Assembly: GCA_943367595.1 (NCBI GenBank)
Contig: CALRJS020000011.1
Span: 31,272 to 95,271 of the forward strand
Reading direction: 5' to 3'
Length of the DNA stretch: 64,000 bases
DNA from: MW101C3 sp943367595
Lineage (GTDB): Bacteria; Cyanobacteriota; Cyanobacteriia; PCC-6307; Cyanobiaceae
Below, piece by piece: positions 54,713 through 63,856 of the stretch (position 1 is its first letter; each line of letters begins with the position of its first letter). Both the position numbers and the translations under genes were made by a program. The notes under the pieces were generated by a model, which was given only the letters and a program-made list of their open reading frames with translations, was not told the DNA's origin and did no database searches.

Positions 54713-55363
54713 ATGCCTGTGAATGCAAGCGGTGAAGCCAGCAACGTGATCAAATCCAGCAACATCGTCTGGCATCAGGCCTCAGTCGACCGCAACAGCC
54801 AGGCGAAGCGGCAAGGTCACAGCAGCGCCATCCTCTGGTTCACCGGGCTTTCAGGCAGCGGCAAGAGCACCCTGGCCAACGCGGTGAATGCCGAGCTGTT
54901 CAGCCGCGGGCTCAGCAGTTACGTGCTCGACGGCGACAACATCCGCCATGGCCTCTGCAAGGACCTGGGCTTCTCGGATCACGACCGGGAGGAAAACATC
55001 CGACGGATCGGGGAAGTGGCCAAGCTGTTCCTGGATGCGGGCGTGATCGTGCTAACTGCGTTCGTCTCCCCCTTCCGCACCGACCGCGACAAGGCGCGTG
55101 CGCTTGTGCAGACGGGCGATTTCATCGAGATTCACTGCGCTGCCGACCTGCAGGCCTGCGAAAGCCGTGACCCGAAAGGGCTGTACGCCAAGGCAAGAGC
55201 CGGTCAGATCAAGGAGTTCACAGGGATTTCAAGCCCATACGAAGCGCCTGAAGCGCCGGAGCTACGCGTGGAAACCGGCACGTTGAACCTGGCCCAGTGC
55301 GTGGACCTGGTGGTTCACGAATTGGAACGGCGCGGGATCCTTGCAGCTGCTGCCGCTGACTGA
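54713..55363 (+). CDS. cysC: Adenylyl-sulfate kinase
   Basis: 216 residues. Phosphorylates APS to PAPS in sulfate activation. P-loop GLSGSGKST (near residue 45), substrate motif DGDNIRHGLCKDLGFSDHDREENIRRI, lid VSPFRTDRDKAR and C-terminal FTGISSPYEAPEAPEL are all present. Besides assimilation, PAPS may serve sulfation of the extracellular polysaccharide encoded downstream; that is inference from proximity only. It is followed by a 176-base gap without recognisable structure. Confidence 0.95.
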   Translation: MPVNASGEASNVIKSSNIVWHQASVDRNSQAKRQGHSSAILWFTGLSGSGKSTLANAVNAELFSRGLSSYVLDGDNIRHGLCKDLGFSDHDREENIRRIGEVAKLFLDAGVIVLTAFVSPFRTDRDKARALVQTGDFIEIHCAADLQACESRDPKGLYAKARAGQIKEFTGISSPYEAPEAPELRVETGTLNLAQCVDLVVHELERRGILAAAAAD

Positions 55364-55539
55364 GCAAAAGCACAGACCTGCGGCCTGCAGGGCAGGCAAG
55401 CCACAGCGATGACGCAATGGCGGGCTGGTGAGCATACCTGAAAGCCAACAGCCGAAGCGCCGGGATCAAACAAATGTCCATCGCGAGCTATGCATCTCAT
55501 GGAATGCATGGTTGAATGTCATGACTGACTCCGAGGAAC

Positions 55540-56505
55540 GTGAGTAAAGCTCCGTCAACGACGTCAAAGCATCAACAAGCTCCTTCCGATTCGGGGAGAA
55601 AAGGAATCATCCTTGCCGGAGGCAGTGGAACCCGCTTGGCTCCGCTGACGACAGCCATCAGCAAACAATTGATGCCTGTTTATGATAAACCAATGATCTA
55701 CTATCCGCTCAGCACGTTGATGCTGGGCGGGATTGCAGAGATCCTTATCATCACAACTCCCAATGATCTGGAGTCGTTCCAGAGGCTGCTTGGCAATGGG
55801 CAGCAGTGGGGAATCACAATCGAATATGCCGTTCAGCCCAGCCCTGATGGTCTGGCCCAGGCCTTCCTGATCGGCGAGACGTTCCTGGATGACGCCAACG
55901 CCGCATTGGTGCTGGGAGACAATCTCTTCCACGGTCACGACCTCGTCCCACAACTTCTCTCCGCAGGTGTCAGCGGCCCAGGGGCCACAGTGTTTGCCTA
56001 TCCCGTCAGCGACCCTGAGCGCTACGGGGTTGTGGAATTTGAAGCCGATGGCAAGGTGCGCTCGATTGAGGAAAAACCTGTCAAGCCGAAATCACGCTAC
56101 GCACTCACCGGGCTCTACTTCTACGACAACACCGTGGTGCACAGGGCTAAGACACTGCAGCCCTCACCACGCGGCGAACTCGAAATCACCGATCTGAATC
56201 AGCTCTATCTGAACGACGGTCAGCTGAGGGTCGAGCTGATGGGCAGAGGGATGGCCTGGCTGGATACTGGCACACCCGATTCACTGCATGAAGCGGCCAG
56301 CTACATTCGCACCTTGGAACACAGGCAAGGCCTGAAAGTGGGCAGCCCTGAGGAGGTGGCTTGGCGCCAGGGATGGATCAACGACGAACAACTCGAAAGG
56401 CTTGCGCAGCCCTTGAAAAAGAGTGGGTACGGCACTTATCTGATGACAATGCTCAATGACGCCATGCCCTTGCAGCCCACCAAAGGAAGCCTCAAGAGCG
56501 CCTGA
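55540..56505 (+). CDS. rfbA: Glucose-1-phosphate thymidylyltransferase
   Basis: 321 residues from a GTG at 55540 preceded by GAGGAAC. First step of dTDP-rhamnose synthesis (glucose-1-P + dTTP). Nucleotide loop GIILAGGSGTRLAPLT, PVYDKPMIYYPLSTLMLGGI, LGDNLFHGHD and TGLYFYDN define RmlA. The first ~20 residues (KAPSTTSKHQQAPSDSG) are a non-conserved leader. First gene of the four-gene operon rfbA-rfbC-rfbD-rfbB. Confidence 0.96.
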   Translation: MSKAPSTTSKHQQAPSDSGRKGIILAGGSGTRLAPLTTAISKQLMPVYDKPMIYYPLSTLMLGGIAEILIITTPNDLESFQRLLGNGQQWGITIEYAVQPSPDGLAQAFLIGETFLDDANAALVLGDNLFHGHDLVPQLLSAGVSGPGATVFAYPVSDPERYGVVEFEADGKVRSIEEKPVKPKSRYALTGLYFYDNTVVHRAKTLQPSPRGELEITDLNQLYLNDGQLRVELMGRGMAWLDTGTPDSLHEAASYIRTLEHRQGLKVGSPEEVAWRQGWINDEQLERLAQPLKKSGYGTYLMTMLNDAMPLQPTKGSLKSA

Positions 56506-56507
56506 AC

Positions 56508-57077
56508 ATGAATGTTGAATCGTTCGCAATCGAAGGACCGCTGCTCCTCACCCCAAATCTGATCAGCGACGATCGGGGATTTTTCTACGAAAGCTGGAAC
56601 ATCAACAGGTTCGCCAGCTGCTTGGGTGTGGATCCAGCCGAGGCCCCTGTCTTCCTACAAGACAATCACTCCCAGTCAAAGCAAGGGGTGCTCAGAGGCT
56701 TGCACTACCAGTTACTGCCGGATCCGCAGGGGAAACTGGTGCGCTGTGCCGTGGGTGAAATCTTCGATGTGGCCGTCGATCTGCGACGCTCTTCACCCAC
56801 CTTCGGCCAGTGGGTCGGTGCACACCTCAGCGCCGAAAATCACAAGCAACTCTGGGTTCCGGTCGGGTTCGCCCATGGCTTTCTCACCTTGAGCGAGCGG
56901 GCCGACGTGCTCTACAAGGCCAGTGGGCTGTGGAGCCGCAGCTGTGAGCGCTCCCTGCTGTGGAACGATCCCACCATTGGAATCGCGTGGCCATTGGATC
57001 GGCTCAATGGTGCCCCCCTGCTTTCTGATAAGGATGCGGCCGCGCCGACGCTTGATCAAGCGGAGGTGTTTGCGTGA
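56508..57077 (+). CDS. rfbC: dTDP-4-dehydrorhamnose 3,5-epimerase
   Basis: 189 residues, 2 bases after rfbA. Double epimerisation of dTDP-4-keto-6-deoxyglucose. Cupin fold with DDRGFFYESWN, catalytic His in VLRGLHYQ, and VDLRRSSPTFGQWV, FAHGFLTLSE. Length is normal. Its stop overlaps the rfbD GTG. Confidence 0.96.
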   Translation: MNVESFAIEGPLLLTPNLISDDRGFFYESWNINRFASCLGVDPAEAPVFLQDNHSQSKQGVLRGLHYQLLPDPQGKLVRCAVGEIFDVAVDLRRSSPTFGQWVGAHLSAENHKQLWVPVGFAHGFLTLSERADVLYKASGLWSRSCERSLLWNDPTIGIAWPLDRLNGAPLLSDKDAAAPTLDQAEVFA

Positions 57078-57952
57078 AGGTTCTGCTCACCGGAAAGCAT
57101 GGGCAGCTGGGGCAAGCCCTGCAACGTTCATGCCCTGCCGATGTGGAACTGATCGCCTGTGGCAGGGAAGATCTCGATCTGTCTGATGCTCAAGCCTGCC
57201 GAGAGGCCGTGCAGAACCTCAAGCCGGATTGGGTTCTCAATGCTGGCGCCTACACCGCCGTAGACAGGGCCGAGTCTGAGCCGGAGCTGGCCTGGAACGT
57301 CAATGCAGGGGCACCGCAGGCCTTTTCCGAGGCGCTCGCCGCCAGTGGCGGTCGGTTGCTTCAAGTGAGCACCGATTTTGTATTCAACGGGGAGCAAGGC
57401 GCTCCCTACACCCCAGAGCAGGCTGTCGATCCCATTGGCGTGTATGGGAGCTCTAAAGCCGGCGGAGAGAAGGCTGTGCTGGAGGCACTGGCCCCCGAGC
57501 GGGCCTGCATCCTGCGCACCAGTTGGGTGTACGGACCTGTGGGCAAGAACTTCTGCCTCACCATGCTTCGGCTGCATGCCGAGCGGGGCGCCGCTGGAAT
57601 GCCGTTGAGCGTGGTGGCCGATCAGGTGGGCTGCCCTACGGCCACGCCCGGCCTGGCGGAAGCCTGCTGGACAGCGCTGAAGCTCAACGTGAGCGGGATT
57701 CACCACTGGAGCGATGCTGGTGCAGCGAGCTGGTATGACTTCGCCACCGCGATTGGAGCCATTGGTGCTGCAGCGGGTTTTGTGCCAAAACCAGCTGAGG
57801 TCAAACCGATACGAACCGTCGATTACCCAACGCCTGCCAAGAGGCCAAGTTATTCCCTTCTTGACTGCGTGGAAACCAGGAGAGCCTTGGGTATCGAGCC
57901 AAAGCACTGGCAGGAAGCCCTTGTCAACGTCATTCATCAAATCAAACCATGA
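57074..57952 (+). CDS. rfbD: dTDP-4-dehydrorhamnose reductase
   Basis: 292 residues from a GTG overlapping rfbC. Final NADPH reduction to dTDP-L-rhamnose. Rossmann loop VLLTGKHGQLGQAL, the STDFVFNGEQGAPY segment and active-site YGSSKAGGEKAVL (Y-x3-K) followed by LRTSWVYGPVGKNF. Overlaps rfbB by 4 bases. Confidence 0.96.
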   Translation: MKVLLTGKHGQLGQALQRSCPADVELIACGREDLDLSDAQACREAVQNLKPDWVLNAGAYTAVDRAESEPELAWNVNAGAPQAFSEALAASGGRLLQVSTDFVFNGEQGAPYTPEQAVDPIGVYGSSKAGGEKAVLEALAPERACILRTSWVYGPVGKNFCLTMLRLHAERGAAGMPLSVVADQVGCPTATPGLAEACWTALKLNVSGIHHWSDAGAASWYDFATAIGAIGAAAGFVPKPAEVKPIRTVDYPTPAKRPSYSLLDCVETRRALGIEPKHWQEALVNVIHQIKP

Positions 57953-58998
57953 ACAACTTTGAGTTTCCCGGCCATCTGCAACGCGTCCTGGTAACTGGCG
58001 GTGCAGGCTTTATCGGCGGTGCCGTGGTACGCAGGCTGCTGGCCACAACAAACGCAGTGGTCTACAACCTCGACAAGATGGGGTACGCAAGTGACTTGGA
58101 AAGCATCAACCAGACCCTCACGTCTCTTGGCGTTGCGGGTGAAGGTCGACATCATCTGCTGAAGGCGGATCTCACGGACATAAAAGCGGTAGAAGAAGCC
58201 GTAAGAGTGGCTGATCCGGATCTCGTGATGCATCTAGCGGCAGAAAGCCACGTTGATCGTTCGATCGAGGGTCCAGGCGCCTTCGTAGCGAGCAATGTGG
58301 TGGGTACATTCAATTTGCTTCAAGCGGCAAGAACGCATTGGGATGCGCTGCCAGATAGCAGACAAGGGGAGTTTCGCTTTCATCACATCAGCACCGACGA
58401 AGTGTTCGGCTCGTTAGGTCCGGAAGGAAAGTTTTCTGAGTCAACCCCTTATGACCCAAGATCGCCGTATTCAGCGAGCAAGGCGGGCAGTGATCATTTG
58501 GTAAGTGCATGGCACCACACATACGGGCTTCCGGTCGTACTGACGAATTGCAGCAATAACTACGGCCCATGGCAGTTTCCAGAAAAACTTATTCCTGTGG
58601 TGATCCACAAAGCTGCCAGGGGGGAAGCAATACCACTATATGGAGATGGAGCCAATGTACGGGATTGGCTCTATGTCGAAGATCACGTAGAAGCTCTTCT
58701 TTTAGCTGCAACGAAGGGGAAGACAGGGGGGAGCTATTGCGTAGGCGGACATGGTGAAAGAACAAACAAACAGGTTGTACTCTCGATTTGCTCTCTTCTT
58801 GATGAACTATGTCCCACAGGAGCACCGCACGAAAGGTTGATCACTGCCGTACGTGACCGCGCCGGACATGATCGTCGATACGCTATTGATCCAACGAAGA
58901 TCACATCAGAATTGGGATGGACTCCAAGACATTCATTCGAAATGGGGTTACAGTCAACAGTGGAGTGGTACCTAAGTCACTTGCAATGGCAGACATGA
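57949..58998 (+). CDS. rfbB: dTDP-glucose 4,6-dehydratase
   Basis: 349 residues. Oxidises and dehydrates dTDP-glucose. NAD loop VLVTGGAGFIGGAVVRRLL, HLAAESHVDRSIEGPGAF, the catalytic STDEVFGSL (Asp/Glu) and YSASKAGSDHLV (Tyr-x3-Lys) with the following NCSNNYGPWQFPEKLIP. Within this gene the base composition starts to fall toward the AT-richer glycosyltransferase downstream. Last gene of the rhamnose operon. Confidence 0.96.
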   Translation: MNNFEFPGHLQRVLVTGGAGFIGGAVVRRLLATTNAVVYNLDKMGYASDLESINQTLTSLGVAGEGRHHLLKADLTDIKAVEEAVRVADPDLVMHLAAESHVDRSIEGPGAFVASNVVGTFNLLQAARTHWDALPDSRQGEFRFHHISTDEVFGSLGPEGKFSESTPYDPRSPYSASKAGSDHLVSAWHHTYGLPVVLTNCSNNYGPWQFPEKLIPVVIHKAARGEAIPLYGDGANVRDWLYVEDHVEALLLAATKGKTGGSYCVGGHGERTNKQVVLSICSLLDELCPTGAPHERLITAVRDRAGHDRRYAIDPTKITSELGWTPRHSFEMGLQSTVEWYLSHLQWQT

Positions 58999-59147
58999 GT
59001 GCAGATACAGAAAAGATCATTTTCCGCCAGCGATACAGGCAGTGACGTATTACGAGGTCAGATTCTAGATCGATCCAATGAAAACAAGAGCAACCGTCAA
59101 GATTTAGAGCATCAACACTCTCTCCTCAGTTTGCAAGAATACAAGCC

Positions 59148-62100
59148 ATGAACATTCGTCAAGCTAATCAGCTCGCGCAAGCAGGAGAAGCTGAGGAAGC
59201 AGCGAAAACATATGCAAGGCTGATGTTTGCGATGCCTGCACTAGCAAAGTCCATACACTTCAACTTCAAACAACAAGTGCAGAAAGTTCGAGAAAGTCAG
59301 GCTTGGGGCATAAGGATTAGAAGTGTCAAAGCGCTAGAGGAATATTCAAACCGTTCAGACAAGCAGAAGGAATCATATTCGATGACCCCAAGGCCGTTTC
59401 AACATTGGATATTCTCAATATGCGACTGCCCTTCACAACTAATCTTCATCTCTGACCTACAAAGTAAGGAGGATGTTCTCAAAGCACTTATACACCGGCA
59501 GATTTGGGGTAGTGAGCTAGTCTATCCTACGCTTGGCGAAGAATACATGTTGAGCGAGGTTTCATCTGAATACAATGCTCAACAAAGATTGTTTCCAGCA
59601 AAGGCCGTAGAATCATATGAGTGGTTAGCAGAGCTACTCCGCAATTCAACATCACTTAGTCACCAGCAAAGGCTGATCTTAAGCCAGTTAGATGAAACCA
59701 CATCGACAAGAACGGCTAGCTTGATTCAGCAGTGTCAAACATTTAGGAACACAGATCCCTCAGTCGAAGCTAGACTGATAACGACACTGCTTGAAACCGC
59801 AAGCAAATGGAACGATCACAACCTAGAGTTCAAGCAAGTTCTCGAACTATTTACTCCGTCAAAGACACAGCAGCATAGTGAGTTAGATGCGATAGATACT
59901 CACACCAAAGCAGAAGACTGGATTAGTAAGGCTGAACAGGATGGATTATTTTCTGAAGATTTTTATCGTGAAACAAACCCTGATCTCCCAAAAGATACAG
60001 ACTTTCCAGTGCATTTCATCGAGCATGGGTGGAGAGAAGGCAGAGACCCCAGTCAGTACTTTAGTGTCACAAGATACAACTCAGCCTATCCAGATGTATA
60101 TGCTGCTGGAGTAAACCCCCTAAGACACTTTATTGAATACGGTCAAGACCGACAGCGTTTCCCGAGCAGTAGCTTTGAACAGAGTAGGCAGATGCATCCT
60201 GAAAGCGTCGATTTGTCCCTACTGCGCATTCCCGAAGCCTTTGATACAAGGACCTACAGACTAGCCATTTTGATTCATATACACTATAGCGACGTCCTAA
60301 ATTCGATTATAGAGAAGCTGGCAAGGCTTGAGATAGATTTCGATCTACTAATTTCTACAACGTCAGAAAAGACATCTAGCGAATTACAAGAAACACTTAA
60401 GGGCACAAAGTATGCTGGTTGCTCTATCGTAAGAACATCAGAGAATCGGGGGAGAGATGTTGGGGCCTTTATCAATTGCTTTATAGATAAGTATGGCGAA
60501 TATGATTTGATTTGCAAACTACATGGCAAAAAGAGTCCACACCTCAAGCACTTTGGGGCCCACTGGTTTGACTATTTAATTGAAAGCTCGATTGGCTCTA
60601 ACGAGCTTGTAAGGCAGATAATATTCTTTTTTTCGATGTGCTCGCGTGCAGGGGTCTTTGCGCCTGTGCCATTCAAAGGAACAAATAATAGCGACTGGGC
60701 AGATAATCTGAACATCGCAAAAGAATTGGTATCACAGCTATCAGAGCAAGATGCTCAGAATCTCGCCCACGAACCATTAGCATACCCATCAGCCACAGTT
60801 TTTTGGTTCAGACCACAGGCACTAGTCGAACTTTATGGACGCTATAAACCAGAACAGTTTCCGGCGGAACCATTACCTATTGACGCAACGATTGCCCACG
60901 CTATCGAACGTCTGATCCCATACTTTACCACGAGAAGTGGATATACATTTATGTGCTACAAACAACGATTGGCAGAAATAAGGATAGCCAAAGAACATTC
61001 TATAATAGAATTCCTTAAACACGATAATTCATCCAACAAGAAGAAGATTCTGCTTTTCTCCCATGATGCATCTAATACTGGAGCTCCCCGCACAGCAATA
61101 GGCATCCACTCTGCTCTCAATAGGACAGCAGAATATGAATGTCTGGCTATTTTGTTAGGCGGTGGTCCACTAGAAGAAGATTTCAAGCAAGCTGGTCCAA
61201 CAATAACATTCCCAAATGGTATCGGAATGGATGTATTGTCCGATATCTTTCAGGCATCCAATTCGAGGCTAAGTGTAGTTTGCAACACCTGTGTGACATC
61301 GAATATTGGGAGATTAGCTCGCAATTATGGACATCATGCAGTGTCGCTAGTTCATGAATATGCATCCACTGGCTACTGGCCTAAAGAGTTTTTTATTGAT
61401 GCTCTACAGGCAGATGTAACAGTATTTCCTGGGACATCAGTACTTGAAACAGCTGTTGACTACACATCAATCCTTCCTGCTAATGAATTGATTCTTCGAC
61501 CACAAGGTATCTATCGAGATGCTTTCCCAGAGGTTAGCGTAAAAGAAGCCAGGTTGTCAGTTCGAAAAGAGTTGGACTTGTCCGATGATACGATACTGAT
61601 CCTGGGATGTGGAATGCTGGAACGCCGGAAGGGGATTGACCTCTTCCTAGATGTTGCAATGGAGCTAGGACAGCGACCTCACTTTAACAAATACTCGATT
61701 TCTTTCTTGTGGATTGGGGCTGTTCCGCCATCAGAAAAAGAATTTGCTCAGTTCCAGTTGGAACGTTTGAGTGAATATGAGCATTCAAATGTCACCATTC
61801 AAATTCTCAGTAGCGTAAAGAAGACTGATCGATATTTTGCAGCAAGTGACATTTTCTTCTTGAGCTCACGCTTTGATCCATTTCCAGGGGTTGTGTTGGA
61901 GGGAATGGCCTGTAAACTACCGATCGTATGCTTTAAGCCAGCCACGGATGCCACAACGGCCTTCATTAATCAATGTGGAGGTATAGCAATAGAAACGTTT
62001 AGCGCTGTCCATGCTGCAGATGCAATCTATAGCTTGGCCGAAAACAAAAGACTAAGGAGAGAAATGGGGATATTTGGCGAAAAGAGGTTGCGCTCAGAAT

Positions 62101-62975
62101 ATACTTTTAAGCGATATATGGAGACGATGGCTGTCGCGTTAGTCCCGACAAGCGCAAGAGCAGAAACAGGCAACTCAGGCCATCAAAGCAATGAAAGTCC
62201 TATAAAGCAAGACCCTATATTCTCAATTGTGGTGCCCGCGTATAAGACACCACTGCTCTTTCTCCAGCAGATGCTTGACAGCGTCATCCGACAGAGCTAC
62301 CAGAGATTTGAACTTGTTGTGGCTGCAAGCAATTTTTCAAAGCAGGAAATAGCATTACTTGAGTTTTACGCGAATGCACATCCAGGAATAAAGCCCATTT
62401 TTCTGGAACGGAACCTTGGAATTGCAGGCAATACAAATTCAGCACTAGCGCAAGCAACTGGAACGCACGTGTGTTTCCTTGATCACGATGACATGCTACA
62501 TGCAAAGTGCTTGGAGAGGATCACAGATTGCATTGGATCAACGTCAGCGGATTTCATCTATACCGATGAAGACAAGGTTGACTATGGTGGGGCGCTCTAT
62601 CACGGTCCAGTTCGAAAACCTGAGTTCAGCCAACAGCTCCTTGAGAGTCACAATTACATAACCCATCTCACAGTCATCGGCAAGCAGCTCTTACAGAAAA
62701 CTGGAGAAATAAGCTCTGATTACGATGGCGCGCAAGACTATGACTTTATTCTGCGCGCTACTGAACTTGCTACATCCATAGTGCATATACCGGAAGTCCT
62801 TTATCATTGGAGAGAATCAGAGGGCTCAACATCAACTGGCTTAAGTGATGCCAAGCCCTACGCAGTTGATGCAGGGCGCAGAGCATTAGAAGCTCGACTG
62901 ATGCGTCAAGGGAGGAAACATGAAGCTGTGACAAGCACGGAAACTCCGTTTGTCTACAAGGTTGTGAATAAATAG
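59148..62975 (+). CDS. Multidomain glycosyltransferase (RgpF-like, GT4, GT2)
   Basis: 1275 residues. The N-terminal ~250 residues are unrecognised; ~260-345 carries paired motifs (FYRETNPDL...FIEHGWREGRDPS; YNSAYPDVY...FIEYGQDRQRF). Residues ~367-620 resemble the rhamnan-synthesis protein RgpF (ENRGRDVGAFINCF, YDLICKLHGKKSPH). Residues ~629-995 are a GT4 domain (LFSHDASNTGAPRTA, GCGMLERRKGIDLF, DPFPGVVLEGMACKLPIV). Residues ~1020-1250 are a GT2 domain (FSIVVPAYKTP, FLDHDDMLH, YTDEDKVD). The protein stops at FVYKVVNK, where similar proteins often continue into a second GT2 module. It probably builds a rhamnose-containing surface glycan from the dTDP-rhamnose made upstream. AT-richer than the rest of the window, suggesting transfer. 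Confidence 0.85.
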   Translation: MNIRQANQLAQAGEAEEAAKTYARLMFAMPALAKSIHFNFKQQVQKVRESQAWGIRIRSVKALEEYSNRSDKQKESYSMTPRPFQHWIFSICDCPSQLIFISDLQSKEDVLKALIHRQIWGSELVYPTLGEEYMLSEVSSEYNAQQRLFPAKAVESYEWLAELLRNSTSLSHQQRLILSQLDETTSTRTASLIQQCQTFRNTDPSVEARLITTLLETASKWNDHNLEFKQVLELFTPSKTQQHSELDAIDTHTKAEDWISKAEQDGLFSEDFYRETNPDLPKDTDFPVHFIEHGWREGRDPSQYFSVTRYNSAYPDVYAAGVNPLRHFIEYGQDRQRFPSSSFEQSRQMHPESVDLSLLRIPEAFDTRTYRLAILIHIHYSDVLNSIIEKLARLEIDFDLLISTTSEKTSSELQETLKGTKYAGCSIVRTSENRGRDVGAFINCFIDKYGEYDLICKLHGKKSPHLKHFGAHWFDYLIESSIGSNELVRQIIFFFSMCSRAGVFAPVPFKGTNNSDWADNLNIAKELVSQLSEQDAQNLAHEPLAYPSATVFWFRPQALVELYGRYKPEQFPAEPLPIDATIAHAIERLIPYFTTRSGYTFMCYKQRLAEIRIAKEHSIIEFLKHDNSSNKKKILLFSHDASNTGAPRTAIGIHSALNRTAEYECLAILLGGGPLEEDFKQAGPTITFPNGIGMDVLSDIFQASNSRLSVVCNTCVTSNIGRLARNYGHHAVSLVHEYASTGYWPKEFFIDALQADVTVFPGTSVLETAVDYTSILPANELILRPQGIYRDAFPEVSVKEARLSVRKELDLSDDTILILGCGMLERRKGIDLFLDVAMELGQRPHFNKYSISFLWIGAVPPSEKEFAQFQLERLSEYEHSNVTIQILSSVKKTDRYFAASDIFFLSSRFDPFPGVVLEGMACKLPIVCFKPATDATTAFINQCGGIAIETFSAVHAADAIYSLAENKRLRREMGIFGEKRLRSEYTFKRYMETMAVALVPTSARAETGNSGHQSNESPIKQDPIFSIVVPAYKTPLLFLQQMLDSVIRQSYQRFELVVAASNFSKQEIALLEFYANAHPGIKPIFLERNLGIAGNTNSALAQATGTHVCFLDHDDMLHAKCLERITDCIGSTSADFIYTDEDKVDYGGALYHGPVRKPEFSQQLLESHNYITHLTVIGKQLLQKTGEISSDYDGAQDYDFILRATELATSIVHIPEVLYHWRESEGSTSTGLSDAKPYAVDAGRRALEARLMRQGRKHEAVTSTETPFVYKVVNK

Positions 62976-63148
62976 CCTTTCCTCGCAAGACCAAGGCATT
63001 GACAGAAGACTGTGCACTGGCTATAACGATTTCAAGCACTTTGTAGCAGGGGGGACTGCACTCTAAGGCCGCATTCTGAAATCAAAAGATCTACTAAGAA
63101 ACAGTCACTTACAAGGTTGCTATAAACAGCAGAACGCTAGATTGATCA
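62976..63148. other. Non-coding spacer between glycosyltransferase and IS remnant
   Basis: There is no gene, repeat or terminator that I can support. Base composition is AT-rich like the preceding gene. This is where the 3' part of the decayed transposase gene would be expected, but no similarity is visible. Confidence 0.5.
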
Positions 63149-63796
63149 CACAAGTCGGGCTTCCCAGTCGCTGACGGAACGGTTGGTCTGGTTAGAGACC
63201 AGCAGACCGCTGAAATCGCCTTTGACCCGCTTCTTCCCCGTGGCAGGAGATAAGCAAACCCATTGCCGCTACTGGGGGGATTAGTATCGTCGTCGATTCC
63301 GTCGATCCGCTCAAGGGAACTGTGGGACGCCTAGGCTCGCAGCAAGGTGCGATTCACCAAGAAGTGCTCGGAACTCGGAAGCGGCGTGACCTCCGGCGAT
63401 GAGAGAAGCAGATACAGCAAACGAGCAATCAGCTCCTCATTGAGCAGACGGTAGCGATTCTTGGTGAATGAAGTGGGGTGCCAGACCGGGTTATTAGGAT
63501 TGAGGCCGGCAAACCAGCGGGGAATCAGATAGTAGTCCAGCTCCTCGATGAGCATCCACTACAAGCGGATCCCGTAGATGGCCTGCAGCAACAAGGCCAG
63601 CAGGAGTTGATTCGGCGCGGGATGAGGGAGGGGGCGCCCTGCTTCGGGATAGAGCTTGCTGGAGGTGGGATTGAGGCGGATCCAGGGCCTTATCTGCCAG
63701 TCCCCGTACCTGCCGCAGATGATGGGCCTTGGGGATCCGCTCCTCCGTGAAGACATAGAAGAAAGAAGGGCCGGTCCTCTCCTGATGGCCGCGCAT
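63149..63796 (-). pseudogene. Decayed IS5/IS1182-type transposase
   Basis: Pieces of one transposase read leftwards in more than one frame: SFFYVFTEERIPKAHHLRQVRGLADKALD (63.80-63.68 kb), then after a frameshift RLNPTSSKLYPEAGRP and LLLALLLQAIYGIR. A TAG follows at 63559, then MLIEELDYYLIPRWFAGLNPNNP to LLRA. A second TAG at 63331 stands where Trp is expected (A-stop-ASHSSLERIDG), and a further frameshift leads to GKKRVKGDFSGLLVSNQTNRS. The catalytic C-terminal part is missing. The segment order matches the DUF772-containing IS5/IS1182 transposases I recall. It cannot be active. Confidence 0.8.
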
Positions 63797-63836
63797 CCGC
63801 TCAGTGCCGTTGCCTCATTCTCCCGCGGCTGGATGG

Positions 63837-63856
63837 GATTTTCAACAGCCTCCTAG
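63837..63856. other. Probable IS end and CTAG target at the junction of two IS remnants
   Basis: TTTTCAACAGCCTC followed by CTAG (63853-63856) looks like the right terminal end of the decayed IS5/IS1182-type element. The CTAG also contains the stop codon (TAG on the minus strand) of the IS630-type gene. No matching left end was found. Confidence 0.45.

Noticed and set aside
59148..62975. Prophage or defence island in the AT-rich segment
   Set aside because: All recognisable domains are glycosyltransferases, and the neighbours are dTDP-rhamnose genes and IS debris. No phage, restriction or toxin genes were seen.
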